From Planctomycetota bacterium (lineage in GTDB: Bacteria > Planctomycetota > Phycisphaerae > SM23-33): DNA of 64,000 nucleotides. The first letter of the stretch is position 1; each line of letters starts with the position of its first letter. The translations under genes were made by a program, and so were the position numbers. Below, in pieces: positions 35,204 through 44,329 of this stretch. The notes beneath the pieces were generated by a model. It searched no databases. It saw only the letters and a list, made by a program, of their open reading frames with translations, and was not told where the DNA came from. Where the stretch lies: contig JAKJER010000010.1 of NCBI GenBank assembly GCA_022705325.1, positions 62,001-126,000 of the forward strand, written 5' to 3'.

Positions 35204-36562
35204 ATGATGATCATCAATCGGTTGACTCTTTTTGTTGCATGCACAGGTGCGTGGCTGGTGTTGGCGGGCGCTGTCGAGCCGGCGCGGTGCGCCGACAAGG
35301 ACGAGCCCAGCAAACTCCAGTTGGACGGCGCCCGCTACCGCCTGGAGAAGTTCGAACAGAAGGTCAAGCTGGCCCGTGGGGCCAAGATTCGCATGGGCTT
35401 TACCGAGAACGAGGCGCTCAAGATGATCTCGGCCCTCAAGGACAAATACCCCGACAATCCGCAGGTGGAGGATCTGTTCCAGCGGGCGCGGAAGGCCGTC
35501 CTGGCCAGCGAAGGCAAGATTGTCGAGATGAGCGACGACGTGCTGCTCTACCGCAAGAACCAGGAGAAGCTCGCGGAGATATTCAAGGCGGAAGGCGAGA
35601 AGGAGTGGGCCGCCTTCAAGGAGAAGGCCTTGTCGGGCGGAGCGATGCTGCCGAAGGCATTCCCCGCCCCGTCCCACCACGAGACGGACCTGAGCGACCT
35701 GCGAGGCAAGTACGTCGTGTTGGAGGATTTCGAGTACCCCAGCAATGAGTTCATGGACCTGGGCCGGCAGTTCTGCTGGGTCGGCAGCGGCGCCCGCGGG
35801 CACTACTTTGTCGAGCTGTCGAATCGCGCCTGGATCGGTGCATACGAGGCCGTCAAGCGGTATCGCCGGTTCGTCAATCCCGACGTGCCCGAGGGGATGA
35901 AGTGGACGCTGGTGGGCAAGATCACCGGACTCGAATTGCTGGTGCCCGAGGCGGCCAAGGAGAAGACCCTGGCCGCCGTCTGGGGCTGGAGCGTGGAGCC
36001 GGTGGCTATCTATGTTCCCGACCGCACGTTCGCCCTGGCCGATCCTGAGCTGGAACTGGGCGGCCGCTTCGCCGGCGAACAGCGGATGGAGCAACTCAAG
36101 GGTTCGATGTACAGCGTGAAGAGCATCCCCGACGACGTCACGCCTGAGCGTTTGACGGAGATCTTCATCACGGCGATCAAGGAGAAGAATTACGAGCTGT
36201 ACCTGGCGTGCATCGACCCGGCGCGGACCAAGACCCCGACCGGCAGAAGCCGCTGCATGTACCACTGGGAGTGGCACCAGCACCGCTTCGCCACGTTCTA
36301 CTGCCGCGTCGACGTGGGCAAGGCGGATATCCGCGTGATCCAAGGGTTCGACGACAGCGGCGACAGCCTGAAGGCACGCTTCCTGACGCCCGAGGAGCGC
36401 GAGAAGCTCAAGCAGCATTCCGAGCCGCTGGTGGAGGAGGCCGAGCTCAAGACGACCGCTTTCGACGAGCGAGGCAAGCAATACGGCTCGCCCAAGCCCC
36501 GCTTCTTCCGACGCACCGAAAAGAAACGCTGGTACATCATCAATTACGATCAGCCGTTCTAG
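35204..36562 (+). CDS. Exported protein of unknown function
   Basis: A 452-residue protein that I do not recognise. A signal peptide of about 29 residues (MMIINRLTLFVACTGAWLVL then cleavage near RCADK) leads to a Lys/Glu-rich helical region (30-140), then a mixed domain with LRGKYVVLEDFEYPSNEF and, later, EEREKLKQHSEPLVEEAEL. No catalytic motif is evident. The ATG at 35204 has GGAGAAGG upstream. The next gene at 36605 follows 42 bases later and is also a small secreted protein, so the two may form an operon. Confidence 0.6.
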   Translation: MMIINRLTLFVACTGAWLVLAGAVEPARCADKDEPSKLQLDGARYRLEKFEQKVKLARGAKIRMGFTENEALKMISALKDKYPDNPQVEDLFQRARKAVLASEGKIVEMSDDVLLYRKNQEKLAEIFKAEGEKEWAAFKEKALSGGAMLPKAFPAPSHHETDLSDLRGKYVVLEDFEYPSNEFMDLGRQFCWVGSGARGHYFVELSNRAWIGAYEAVKRYRRFVNPDVPEGMKWTLVGKITGLELLVPEAAKEKTLAAVWGWSVEPVAIYVPDRTFALADPELELGGRFAGEQRMEQLKGSMYSVKSIPDDVTPERLTEIFITAIKEKNYELYLACIDPARTKTPTGRSRCMYHWEWHQHRFATFYCRVDVGKADIRVIQGFDDSGDSLKARFLTPEEREKLKQHSEPLVEEAELKTTAFDERGKQYGSPKPRFFRRTEKKRWYIINYDQPF

Positions 36563-36604
36563 ACCCCCGAGCACAACCGTCCACCCCTAGTGGGAGATGA
36601 ACTG

Positions 36605-37603
36605 ATGAACCGTATCGTGCAACTCCTGAGCGCCGCCGCCATCCTGCTGGCCCTGACGGTCGCCGCCCCCGCACAGGGCAAGAAGGCCTCGCCTTTCGCC
36701 TCGCTCAGCAAGGGCCACCCTACCGCCCGCAAGATCGTCGAGGGCCTCATCGATGACTTCGACTCGTTCTTCGACAGCCTGGACAAGGCGATGGGCGCCC
36801 GCACCGGGTCGGAGGAAAAAACGGTCAGCGCGTGGTCGTCCGCGATCAGCCAGCACCGCTCCGCGTACACGGTCGGCATGAACAAGGCCTACGACATCAT
36901 GAAGAAGGCCAAGTCGACCGACGGCCTGCCCGGAGTGGCCCCGACGGATTGGATGCAGTGGAGCAAGCATCACGCCGACCTGTTCAACGAGCTGGCTTCC
37001 GGCACGGGCCAGCAGGCTATCCAGGACTATCGCGAGCTCTGCAAGTGCTGGGTCCAGTTGAAAGAGCAGCTCAAAGCCCTGCCGGAGACCAAGGAAGGCT
37101 ATCGCAAGGATATCCAGAAGGTCAGCGATGACATCAAGGACATCATGGAGGCCCTGGAGAAAGCCGACTCCGCCGAGAAGGTCAAGGCCCAGCGGCGGCG
37201 GTTCATTCGCATCTGGACCACCGTCAACAACATCCAGTACGCCCACGAGAAGTTCCAGAAGAACTGCAAGGACTGGTTCGGCGAGGACGAGCACAAGCCC
37301 GCGCACTTCAACGACAAGTTCGCCAAGTTCAAGAAATGGTGCGAGCAACAGCAGAAAGACCCCCTCCTGGAGCCGCGGTGCATTAAGTCGCTCAAGTCCT
37401 GGACGAGTGAATGGTCGTCCATCACGATGGCCAACGAAATGGGCTACAAGCACGTGCTCGAGATGGTCACCCCCATCATCAAGGGCGAGTTGTTCAGCGA
37501 CATCGGCATCTTCCAGGGCGTCAAGTTCGAGAACCTCAAGGCCACCATCGAGAAGTACGAGAAGACGCTGATCGCCAAAGAAGACCAGTTCGGGGCCCGC
37601 TAG
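36605..37603 (+). CDS. Exported helical protein of unknown function
   Basis: A 332-residue secreted protein, signal peptide ending near APAQG. The mature part is almost entirely alpha-helical and highly charged (KKWCEQQQKDP, EKVKAQRRRFIRIW) with Cys residues in CKCW and PRCIKS that could form a disulfide. I do not recognise the family. The ATG at 36605 has GGGAG with 8-base spacing, better than a GTG at 36590. It follows 35204 closely. The stop codon is immediately followed by a long hairpin at 37603-37637. Confidence 0.55.
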   Translation: MNRIVQLLSAAAILLALTVAAPAQGKKASPFASLSKGHPTARKIVEGLIDDFDSFFDSLDKAMGARTGSEEKTVSAWSSAISQHRSAYTVGMNKAYDIMKKAKSTDGLPGVAPTDWMQWSKHHADLFNELASGTGQQAIQDYRELCKCWVQLKEQLKALPETKEGYRKDIQKVSDDIKDIMEALEKADSAEKVKAQRRRFIRIWTTVNNIQYAHEKFQKNCKDWFGEDEHKPAHFNDKFAKFKKWCEQQQKDPLLEPRCIKSLKSWTSEWSSITMANEMGYKHVLEMVTPIIKGELFSDIGIFQGVKFENLKATIEKYEKTLIAKEDQFGAR

Positions 37604-37637
37604 CGGGCAAAACCCGGTATTTTTACTGGTTGCCCGC
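37603..37637 (+). terminator. Long bulged hairpin directly after the stop codon
   Basis: GCGGGCAA (37603) pairs with TTGCCCGC (37630), and the loop holds CCGGTA pairing with TACTGG around TTTT. The 3' arm overlaps the -35 box of the next promoter, TTGCCC at 37630. Confidence 0.6.
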
Positions 37638-37657
37638 CTGAGTGTCGGGCCTACAAT
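37630..37657 (+). promoter_or_regulatory. Promoter of the PEP-CTERM gene
   Basis: TTGCCC (37630) and TACAAT (37652) are 16 bases apart. A start near 37664 leaves a 5' leader of about 75 bases that contains the hairpin at 37673-37703. Confidence 0.5.
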
Positions 37658-37672
37658 TCAAGTTGAAAAGGA

Positions 37673-37703
37673 GTTGGGGCGGCCTCCGGGTAGGCGCCCC
37701 AAC
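37673..37703 (+). promoter_or_regulatory. 5'-leader hairpin of the PEP-CTERM mRNA
   Basis: GTTGGGGCG (37673) pairs with CGCCCCAAC (37695), and the inner CCT pairs with AGG, giving a 12-bp stem with one bulged G and a CCGGGT loop. It lies about 35 bases before the GGAG ribosome site and has no T-run after it, so it is a leader structure rather than a terminator. Confidence 0.5.
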
Positions 37704-37739
37704 CATCTCAGGTCCATGCATGTAAGCAGAGGAGTCACT

Positions 37740-38462
37740 ATGCGTACCATTACGGTCTATTGTGCGCTGTTGGGGCTCGTGTTGTCGGTGGGAGGAACCG
37801 CAATAGGCGGGACATGGTCCGACAACTTCGACTCGTACGCTACCGGTGCTCAACTTCACGGCGTGGGCGGGTGGAAGGGTTGGGATAACCTACTGAGTGC
37901 CGGGGCCCTGACCTCGGCTGCGGCGGCCCAGTCGGGCCCCAACTCGGTGGACATCAATGGCGCCAGCGACCTGGTTCAGCAGTTCAACATCACCGGCGGT
38001 CACGTGCAGTTCAAGGCCATGCAGTACGTTCCCGGCAACATGTCCGGGACGACGTACTTCCTGCTACTGAACGAGTACGCTGACGGCGGTCCATATGACT
38101 GGTCGGTGCAGTTGAGTTTTGATTCAGCCAGCAATCTGGTCACATCAGACTTCGGCGGTTCCGCTACAGCACCGATCGTCCGCGACAAGTGGGTTCCGCT
38201 TCTGTTCGATATCGACATGGACGCCAACACGGTCAGCGAGTACTACAACAGCGCGCTGTTGTCCACCCACGTCTGGGACGACACCAACCACAACACACTC
38301 CAGGCGTTGGACCTGTTTGCCAACGGCGCGACGCCGGTCTTCTACGACGACGTGTCGCTAACCACGGTCGATGAGAACGTCATCCCCGAACCGGCGACGA
38401 TGGCGCTGCTGGCGGCAGCGGCGGCGGGCGTGGGCGGCTACATTCGCCGACGCCGCTCCTGA
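37740..38462 (+). CDS. PEP-CTERM sorting-domain protein
   Basis: A 240-residue secreted protein with a signal peptide ending near GTAIGG and a beta-rich middle domain (residues 25-210), probably a lectin-like or LamG-type sandwich. The C-terminus is a textbook PEP-CTERM signal: VIPEPATMALLAAAAAGVGG then an Arg-rich YIRRRRS. Such proteins are processed by an exosortase, not present in this window, and often end up in the extracellular matrix. The ATG at 37740 has GGAG upstream. It has its own promoter and is followed by a clear intrinsic terminator at 38521-38548. Confidence 0.9.
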   Translation: MRTITVYCALLGLVLSVGGTAIGGTWSDNFDSYATGAQLHGVGGWKGWDNLLSAGALTSAAAAQSGPNSVDINGASDLVQQFNITGGHVQFKAMQYVPGNMSGTTYFLLLNEYADGGPYDWSVQLSFDSASNLVTSDFGGSATAPIVRDKWVPLLFDIDMDANTVSEYYNSALLSTHVWDDTNHNTLQALDLFANGATPVFYDDVSLTTVDENVIPEPATMALLAAAAAGVGGYIRRRRS

Positions 38463-38520
38463 GAGTCTTGGAAACGTCGGCGCCGGGCCGGCACAAGTTG
38501 GCAGCACGCTATTCCTCGAC

Positions 38521-38548
38521 GGGGCCCGCCTTCGGGCGGGCCCCTTTT
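38521..38548 (+). terminator. Intrinsic terminator of the PEP-CTERM gene
   Basis: A perfect 10-bp stem GGGGCCCGCC / GGCGGGCCCC with a TTCG tetraloop is followed by TTTT. It lies 58 bases past the stop and is the most classical terminator in the window. Confidence 0.9.
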
Positions 38549-38674
38549 GTCTGCGCAACGCCTGCGCAATTTCCGCAGTCCCTTGCGCGTTATTGCATTG
38601 TCGGTGCGGCCGCGGGGGCGTAGGCTATTCTTCGCGTCACGCCAGGACGGGCGGCAACGCAAAGGAGTATGGCG

Positions 38675-40171
38675 ATGGCACTGGAATCGATGGAGATCTG
38701 GTTCGTCACGGGCAGCCAGGACCTGTACGGCCCGGCGACGCTCAAGCAGGTGGCTCGCAACAGCCGCGAGGTGGTGGACGGCCTGAACGCCTCGTCGCAA
38801 CTGCCGGTGCGGCTGGTGTTCAAGGACGTGGTGACCAGCGCCGAATCGATCCTGCGGGTGTGCCAGGAGGCCAGCGCCGCCAAGGCGTGCGCGGGGGTGG
38901 TCTGCTGGATGCACACGTTCTCGCCGGCCAAGATGTGGATCGCGGGGCTGTCGTCGCTGCGCAAGCCCCTGCTGCACCTGCACACGCAGTTCAACCGCGA
39001 CCTGCCCTGGTCGAGCATCGACATGGACTTCATGAACCTCAACCAGGCCGCCCACGGCGACCGGGAGTTCGGGTTCATCTGTTCGCGGATGCGGCTCGGG
39101 CGGAAGGTGGTGGTGGGCCACTGGCAGGAGGCCGCGGTGCAGGAGCGTCTGGCGGCCTGGATGCGGGCGGCGGCCGGGGCGGCCGAGCTGCGCGGGCTCA
39201 AGGTGGCCCGGCTGGGCGACAACATGCGCCAGGTCGCGGTCACCGAGGGCGACAAGGTCGAGGCGCAGATCCGCCTGGGCTTCGAGGTGAACGGCTACGG
39301 CGTGGGCGAGTTGGCGGCCCGGACGGAGGCGGTGAGCGACGCGGAGATCGACGCCGCAGCCGCGGAGTGCGACCAGCGGTACGCGATGGCGGGCGAACTC
39401 CAGCCCGGCGGGGCCAAGCGCCAGGCCCTGCGCTACGCCCTGCGGGTCGAGACCGCCCTGCGGGGCTTCCTGGTCGACGGGGGCTTCGGGGCGTTCACGG
39501 ACACGTTTGAGGACCTGGCCGGGCTGGCGCAATTGCCGGGCCTGGCGGTGCAGAGGCTGATGGCCGAGGGGTACGGATTCGCGGCCGAAGGCGACTGGAA
39601 GACGGCGGCGCTGGTGCGGGCCCTGAAGGTGATGGGCGAGGGCCTGGAGGGCGGGGCGTCGTTCATGGAGGACTACACCTACCACTTCGGGGCGGACGGG
39701 GCCAAGGTGCTGGGCGCCCACATGCTGGAGGTGTGCCCGACGCTGGCGCAGGCCAAGCCGTCGTGCGAGGTCCACCCGCTGGGGATCGGAGGCAAGGACG
39801 CGCCGGTGCGGCTGGTCTTTACCGCCAGGGGCGGGCCGGCGATCAACGTGTCGATGATCGACCTGGGCGACCGCTTCCGGCTGTTGATGAACGAGGTGGA
39901 CGCGGTGGAAGCGGATCGCCCGATGCCCGCCCTGCCGGTGGCCCGGGCGCTGTGGACCCCGCGGCCGGATCTGCCGACGGCGGCGGCGGCGTGGATCTAC
40001 TCAGGCGGGGCGCATCACACCGCCTTCAGCCAGGCGGTTACGGGCGAGATGATCGAAGACCTGGCCGAGATGAGCGGCCTGGAGTACGTGCCGATCACCG
40101 CGACAACGAGCATTTCGGACGTCCGCAACCAGTTGCGATGGAACGAGGCGTACTACGGGCGCCGGTCCTGA
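38675..40171 (+). CDS. araA: L-arabinose isomerase
   Basis: A 498-residue cytoplasmic enzyme, the usual length for AraA, which interconverts L-arabinose and L-ribulose. Family landmarks include [10 protein letters not shown] near the N-terminus, [29 protein letters not shown], and the C-terminal [18 protein letters not shown]. The expected metal-site residues appear as [10 protein letters not shown] and in GAHHTAFS. The ATG at 38675 has AAAGGAG with 7-base spacing; the ATG at 38669 would leave only one base. araB, araD or transport genes are not in the window, so its pathway partners lie elsewhere. Confidence 0.95.
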   Translation: MALESMEIWFVTGSQDLYGPATLKQVARNSREVVDGLNASSQLPVRLVFKDVVTSAESILRVCQEASAAKACAGVVCWMHTFSPAKMWIAGLSSLRKPLLHLHTQFNRDLPWSSIDMDFMNLNQAAHGDREFGFICSRMRLGRKVVVGHWQEAAVQERLAAWMRAAAGAAELRGLKVARLGDNMRQVAVTEGDKVEAQIRLGFEVNGYGVGELAARTEAVSDAEIDAAAAECDQRYAMAGELQPGGAKRQALRYALRVETALRGFLVDGGFGAFTDTFEDLAGLAQLPGLAVQRLMAEGYGFAAEGDWKTAALVRALKVMGEGLEGGASFMEDYTYHFGADGAKVLGAHMLEVCPTLAQAKPSCEVHPLGIGGKDAPVRLVFTARGGPAINVSMIDLGDRFRLLMNEVDAVEADRPMPALPVARALWTPRPDLPTAAAAWIYSGGAHHTAFSQAVTGEMIEDLAEMSGLEYVPITATTSISDVRNQLRWNEAYYGRRS

Positions 40172-40263
40172 TCGGGCACAAGCACAGCGTCCACAAGGGA
40201 TTGATCGCCGGCGCGGCGCGCGGGCGGCCGCGGCGGGGGTCGCCGCCGGGGCGAAGGCGATCC

Positions 40264-40292
40264 TTGCGTACGGACCGGATCGTCAGTATCAT
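40264..40292 (+). promoter_or_regulatory. Promoter of the lpxD1 operon, near-leaderless
   Basis: TTGCGT and TATCAT with a 17-base spacer. The predicted start near 40299 lies about 6 bases before the lpxD ATG at 40305, and no ribosome site precedes that ATG, so the mRNA may be leaderless. Confidence 0.5.
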
Positions 40293-40304
40293 AGACCCCT
40301 CATC

Positions 40305-41348
40305 ATGAACAGCCTGCCGATGACAGTGCGGGAGGTCGCCGAGCTGGTGGGCGGCCAGGTGCAGGGCGACGGCGAGGTCCGCGTGGACTCGCTGGCGCCG
40401 CTGGACGCCGCGCAGAGCGGACAGTTGACCTTTGCCCTGGACGAGCGCCGGCTGAACAAGCTGGGCGAGTGCCGGGCGGCGGCCGCCCTGGTTTCCCGGG
40501 CCGTGGAAGGCCTGTCCATGTCGCTGGTGGTGGTGGGCGACGTGCAGGCGGCGTTGAGTGCCCTGCTGGGCGCGCTGCACCCGGGCGAGGACGTACCCGC
40601 CCTCGGGGTGCACGCCTCGGCGACGATCGCCCCGGACGCCGTGCTGGGCGAGGCCGTGGCGATCGGCCCGGGCGTGTTGGTGGGCGCGGGCGCGCGGATC
40701 GGGGCGGGGACGGCCCTGCTGGCCAACGTGGTGATCGGGCGGGGGGCGACGATCGGCGAGCGGTGCGTGCTGGCCGAGGGCGTGGTGGTCCGCTGGGGCT
40801 GCGTGGTGGGCAACCGGGTGCGGATCGGGCCCAACAGCGTCATCGGCGAGGACGGATTCGGCTACCATACCGTGGGCGGGGTGCATCGCAAGATTCCCCA
40901 CGCGGGCAACGCGGTGATCGAAGACGACGTGGAGATCGGCGCGTGCAGTTGCGTGGACCGGGCGAAGTTCGGCTCGACCCGGGTGGGCGCGGGGACGAAG
41001 ATCGACAACCTGGTGCAGGTCGCCCACAACGTGCAGGTCGGTCCGGGCTGCATCCTGGTCGCCCAGTGCGGCATCGCGGGCAGCAGCCGCCTGGGGCGAT
41101 ATGTTGTGCTTGGCGGCAGCGCCGGAGTGCGGGATAATATCACCATGGGCGACGGCTCGCAGTGCGCGGCGTATTCCGCGGTGGCCGGCGACGTGGAGGC
41201 CGGGCAGATCGTGGCCGGCACGCCGGCCGGGCCCGCCCGCCAGCGTCTGCGGACGCTCCAGGCCCTGGACAAGCTGCCCGACCTGATCAAGCAGGTCCGC
41301 CAGCTCGAGACGAGGCTGCAACAACTTGATCCACCAACACACGATTAA
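40305..41348 (+). CDS. lpxD: UDP-3-O-acylglucosamine N-acyltransferase (first LpxD)
   Basis: A 347-residue enzyme of lipid A synthesis that adds the N-linked acyl chain from acyl-ACP. The N-terminal uridine-binding domain ([18 protein letters not shown]) is followed by a left-handed beta-helix of hexapeptides. [15 protein letters not shown] and the catalytic histidine in [10 protein letters not shown] are present. A second, different LpxD is at 51119. It is the first gene of a unit with lpxC-fabZ, which starts 23 bases before its stop. The ATG at 40305 appears to lack a ribosome site. Confidence 0.93.
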   Translation: MNSLPMTVREVAELVGGQVQGDGEVRVDSLAPLDAAQSGQLTFALDERRLNKLGECRAAAALVSRAVEGLSMSLVVVGDVQAALSALLGALHPGEDVPALGVHASATIAPDAVLGEAVAIGPGVLVGAGARIGAGTALLANVVIGRGATIGERCVLAEGVVVRWGCVVGNRVRIGPNSVIGEDGFGYHTVGGVHRKIPHAGNAVIEDDVEIGACSCVDRAKFGSTRVGAGTKIDNLVQVAHNVQVGPGCILVAQCGIAGSSRLGRYVVLGGSAGVRDNITMGDGSQCAAYSAVAGDVEAGQIVAGTPAGPARQRLRTLQALDKLPDLIKQVRQLETRLQQLDPPTHD

Positions 41349-42642
41349 GGCCCCCGCCACCGTCAGCGGGGCGGGACTGTTCAGCGGCGAGCCGTGCCGG
41401 ATGCGGTTCCTGCCCGCGCCGGCCGACAGCGGGATCGTCTTCGTCCGCAACGGCGAGAGCATGTCCCCGTCGCGCCTGGCCGCCCTCATCCAGCACGTGA
41501 CCAAGCGGGCCAGGCGAACCAGCCTGACCAACGGCACATTCCAGGTGGAGACGGTCGAGCACGTGCTGGCGGCGATCTCGGGCATGGGGGTGGACAACCT
41601 GATCATCGAGATCAACGCCGACGAGACGCCCTCGACCGACGGCTCGCCCCTGCCCTTCGTGGAGGCGATCCGGCAGGCCGAGGTGCAGGCGCAGGAGGCG
41701 GAGCGCAAACCGTTCGTGATCGACCAGGCCATCACCGTCAGCGGGGAGGGCGGGTCGATGCTGGCGGCGCTTCCGGGCCCGGACGACTGCCTGGACATCG
41801 TCTACGACCTGGACTACAGCGAGGCGCCGTGCATCGGGCGCCAGGTACACGGCTTTCGCCTGGGCAAGGACGACTTCGTCTCGCAGATCGCGCCGGCCCG
41901 CACGTTCCTGCTGGAGGCCGAGGCACGCGAGTTCCAGGCCCGCGGCATGGGCAAGCACCTGACGGCCAAGGACCTGGTGGTCATGGGCGAGACCGGGCCC
42001 ATCGACAACGAGCTGCGGTTTGCCAACGAGGCCGTCCGCCACAAGATCTGCGACCTGGTGGGCGACCTGATGCTGCTGGGCAGGCCCCTGCGGGGGCGCG
42101 TGGTGGCCTACAAGAGCGGGCACGAACTCAACCACAAGCTGGTGCGGCGCCTGGCCGAGTGCATCCAGCGCAAGAGCAAGCGGGCGGCGATGGCGGGCGA
42201 GCCGGCCATGGACATCCGCCGGATCATGCGCCTGCTGCCCCACCGCTACCCGTTCCTGATGGTCGACCGGGTGATCAGCCTGGAGGGCGACCGCAAGGCG
42301 ATCGCCGTCAAGAACGTCTCGATCAACGAGCCCTACTTCCAGGGACACTACCCGGGCCAGCCCATCATGCCCGGGGTGATGATCCTGGAGGCCCTGGCCC
42401 AGCTTTCGGGCATCCTGCTGTCGCGAAGGCTGGAGCACACGGGCAAGGTGGCCGTGCTCCTGAGCCTGGACAAGGCCAAGATGCGCCGCCCCGTCCGCCC
42501 GGGCGACCAACTCATCCTGGAGGCCGAGGCCCTGCACGTCCGCGCCCGCACCGGACACTGCCGCTGCCGGGCCCTGCTGGGCGACGACGTCGCCGCCGAG
42601 GCCGAGATCAAGTTCATGCTCGTCGACGCCGAGCCCATCTGA
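41326..42642 (+). CDS. Bifunctional LpxC-FabZ (lipid A deacetylase / acyl-ACP dehydratase)
   Basis: A 438-residue fusion. Residues 1-290 are LpxC, which removes the acetyl group from UDP-3-O-acyl-GlcNAc, the committed step of lipid A synthesis. Zn ligands His79 (ETVEHVLA), His239 and Asp243 ([10 protein letters not shown]) are all present, as is His266 in YKSGHELNH. Residues 295-438 are Fab[13 protein letters not shown] and the catalytic His341/Glu355 in [19 protein letters not shown]. Such fusions are known from Bacteroidetes and related phyla. The start is a TTG at 41326 overlapping the end of lpxD by 23 bases. Confidence 0.95.
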   Translation: MIHQHTIKAPATVSGAGLFSGEPCRMRFLPAPADSGIVFVRNGESMSPSRLAALIQHVTKRARRTSLTNGTFQVETVEHVLAAISGMGVDNLIIEINADETPSTDGSPLPFVEAIRQAEVQAQEAERKPFVIDQAITVSGEGGSMLAALPGPDDCLDIVYDLDYSEAPCIGRQVHGFRLGKDDFVSQIAPARTFLLEAEAREFQARGMGKHLTAKDLVVMGETGPIDNELRFANEAVRHKICDLVGDLMLLGRPLRGRVVAYKSGHELNHKLVRRLAECIQRKSKRAAMAGEPAMDIRRIMRLLPHRYPFLMVDRVISLEGDRKAIAVKNVSINEPYFQGHYPGQPIMPGVMILEALAQLSGILLSRRLEHTGKVAVLLSLDKAKMRRPVRPGDQLILEAEALHVRARTGHCRCRALLGDDVAAEAEIKFMLVDAEPI

Positions 42643-42686
42643 GACCGCGGGGCCAGCCGATCGCGAGCCAAAGCCGAGAACCGGAT

Positions 42687-43448
42687 ATGCCTGAGATTTC
42701 GCGTTATGCCGTTGTGGAAAAGGGAGCCGAGCTGGCCGACGACGTCCGCGTCGGGCCCTTCGCGTACGTGGGGCCGAAGGTCACGATCGGCCCGGGCTGC
42801 ATCATCGAGAACAACGTCTCCATCACGGGCAAGACGGAGCTGGGGCCCAAGAACCACGTGTTCCCGATGGCGGTGATCGGGGCCCCGGACCCGCAGTCGC
42901 CCTCGGCGGTGGGCCAGGTCGTGCTGGGCGAGGCCAACGACATCCGCGAGCAGGTGACGATCTACGCCGGTCAGGACGAGCCCACCCGGATCGGGCGGGA
43001 CAACCTGATCATGATCGGCTGCCAGATCGGCCCGTCGGCGCAGGTGGGCGACCACGGCATCTTCGCCAATTGCACGCACATCAACGCCGGGGCGGTCATC
43101 GAGGACTACGTGCGGACCAGCGCGTTCCCGGTGATCGAATCGGGAGTGCGGGTGGGGGCGTACACGTTCGTGGCGGGCTACGCGTGCATCGACCGCAGCG
43201 CCCCGCCGTTCGCCATGGTGCAGGGCTTCCCCTACCGCGTGCGCGGGGTGAACACTCACAACCTCCAGCGGTGCGGGTTCACCGACGAGGACATCGCCCG
43301 CCTCAAACGGGTCTTCCGCGAGCTGTTCGACGGCAGCGGCTCGACCCCCAACGCCGAGGTGTTGCAGCGCCTGGCGGCCGCCCGGGAGGGCAACGCCCAC
43401 GTCCGCCGCCTGCTGGAGAGCCTCCGCGCCGCCGGGAGCGACTCATGA
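42687..43448 (+). CDS. LpxA-like protein lacking the catalytic histidines
   Basis: A 253-residue left-handed beta-helix with the C-terminal helical domain typical of LpxA (VRGVNTHNLQRCGFTDEDIARL). The active-site segment that reads AHIAHDC in LpxA is here GCQIGPS, so the catalytic His and its neighbour are replaced by Pro and Gln, and a third conserved His (AVHQF) is also lost. The fold is intact, so it is not a broken gene. It could be a non-catalytic partner of the next gene, or an enzyme with changed chemistry. The ATG at 42687 is the only sensible start; its ribosome site is weak. Confidence 0.82.
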   Translation: MPEISRYAVVEKGAELADDVRVGPFAYVGPKVTIGPGCIIENNVSITGKTELGPKNHVFPMAVIGAPDPQSPSAVGQVVLGEANDIREQVTIYAGQDEPTRIGRDNLIMIGCQIGPSAQVGDHGIFANCTHINAGAVIEDYVRTSAFPVIESGVRVGAYTFVAGYACIDRSAPPFAMVQGFPYRVRGVNTHNLQRCGFTDEDIARLKRVFRELFDGSGSTPNAEVLQRLAAAREGNAHVRRLLESLRAAGSDS

Positions 43449-44329
43449 GCAGTCGGGTGGACGTGATCAGCGAGATCGCCCCCACCGCCCGCATCGCCCG
43501 CGACGTGCGGGTGGGCCCCTTCTGCATCATCGGCCCGCACGTGACCATCGGGCCGGGCACGGTCCTCTCCCGCCGCGTCACCGTCGTCGGGCACACCTCG
43601 ATCGGCTCGCAGAACCACATCGAGGAAGGCTGCGTGCTGGGCGCCAGCCCGCAGGACCTCAAGTACGCCGGGCAGCCCACCGTGCTCATCATCGGCCACC
43701 GCAACCGCTTCGGCCGGGGCGTCACCGCGCACATCGGCACGGAGCTGGGCGGGTTCATCACCCGCATCGGCAGCGACAACGTCATCCTCGACGGCTGCCA
43801 CATCGCCCACGACTGCTACATCGACGACAAGACGTTCCTCGGGCGCTACGTCATGCTGGCCGGGCACATCCGGATACAGACCGGTTCGGTGATGGAAGAC
43901 TTCGCCGGGGCCCATCACTTCGTGACGATCGGGCGCTACGCCCGCGTCGGCGCCCGCACGCCGGTGCGGCGCGACGTGCCCCCCTTCACGTACTTCTACA
44001 GCGAAGACTACGGCTGGACCGCCCCGTCGGTCCGCGGCATCCACGACGACGGCATCCGCGCCGCCAAGCTCCGGCGCTACGAGGAGCGCGAGCTGAGGCA
44101 GGCGCTGGCGGACCTGTTCGACGACGAGGCCGCCCTCCAGACCAAGATCGAGCAGATCATCACCATGGGCGCCGAAGGCGAGGTGGCCGCCCTGTGCGAG
44201 TTCTGCCAGAACAGCCTCAAGGGCGTCTTCGGACGCCAACGCGAACTGTACCGGGGCAAGGCGCCCCCCGAGGCGGCCGAGACCCCCATCACCCAACAGT
44301 GGCTGGATCCACGGAGACGGTCCACATGA
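43445..44329 (+). CDS. lpxA: UDP-GlcNAc (or GlcNAc3N) O/N-acyltransferase LpxA
   Basis: A 294-residue LpxA with full hexapeptide coils. The signature ASPQDLKYAGQPT is present, and CHIAHDC (His119 and His122) keeps the catalytic histidine, with GAHHFVTIG as the third His site. The C-terminal part (RGIHDDGIRAAKLRRYEEREL) differs from the standard LpxA tail. LpxA attaches the first acyl chain to UDP-GlcNAc. The ATG overlaps the stop of the LpxA-like gene (ATGA), so both are translated together. The adjacent dehydrogenase suggests that the acceptor could be the amino-sugar UDP-GlcNAc3N. Confidence 0.88.
   Translation: MSSRVDVISEIAPTARIARDVRVGPFCIIGPHVTIGPGTVLSRRVTVVGHTSIGSQNHIEEGCVLGASPQDLKYAGQPTVLIIGHRNRFGRGVTAHIGTELGGFITRIGSDNVILDGCHIAHDCYIDDKTFLGRYVMLAGHIRIQTGSVMEDFAGAHHFVTIGRYARVGARTPVRRDVPPFTYFYSEDYGWTAPSVRGIHDDGIRAAKLRRYEERELRQALADLFDDEAALQTKIEQIITMGAEGEVAALCEFCQNSLKGVFGRQRELYRGKAPPEAAETPITQQWLDPRRRST

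Noticed and set aside
42687..43448. The LpxA-like gene as a pseudogene
   Set aside because: The frame is intact, the C-terminal domain is well kept and it is translationally coupled to lpxA, so loss of the histidines looks selected rather than random.
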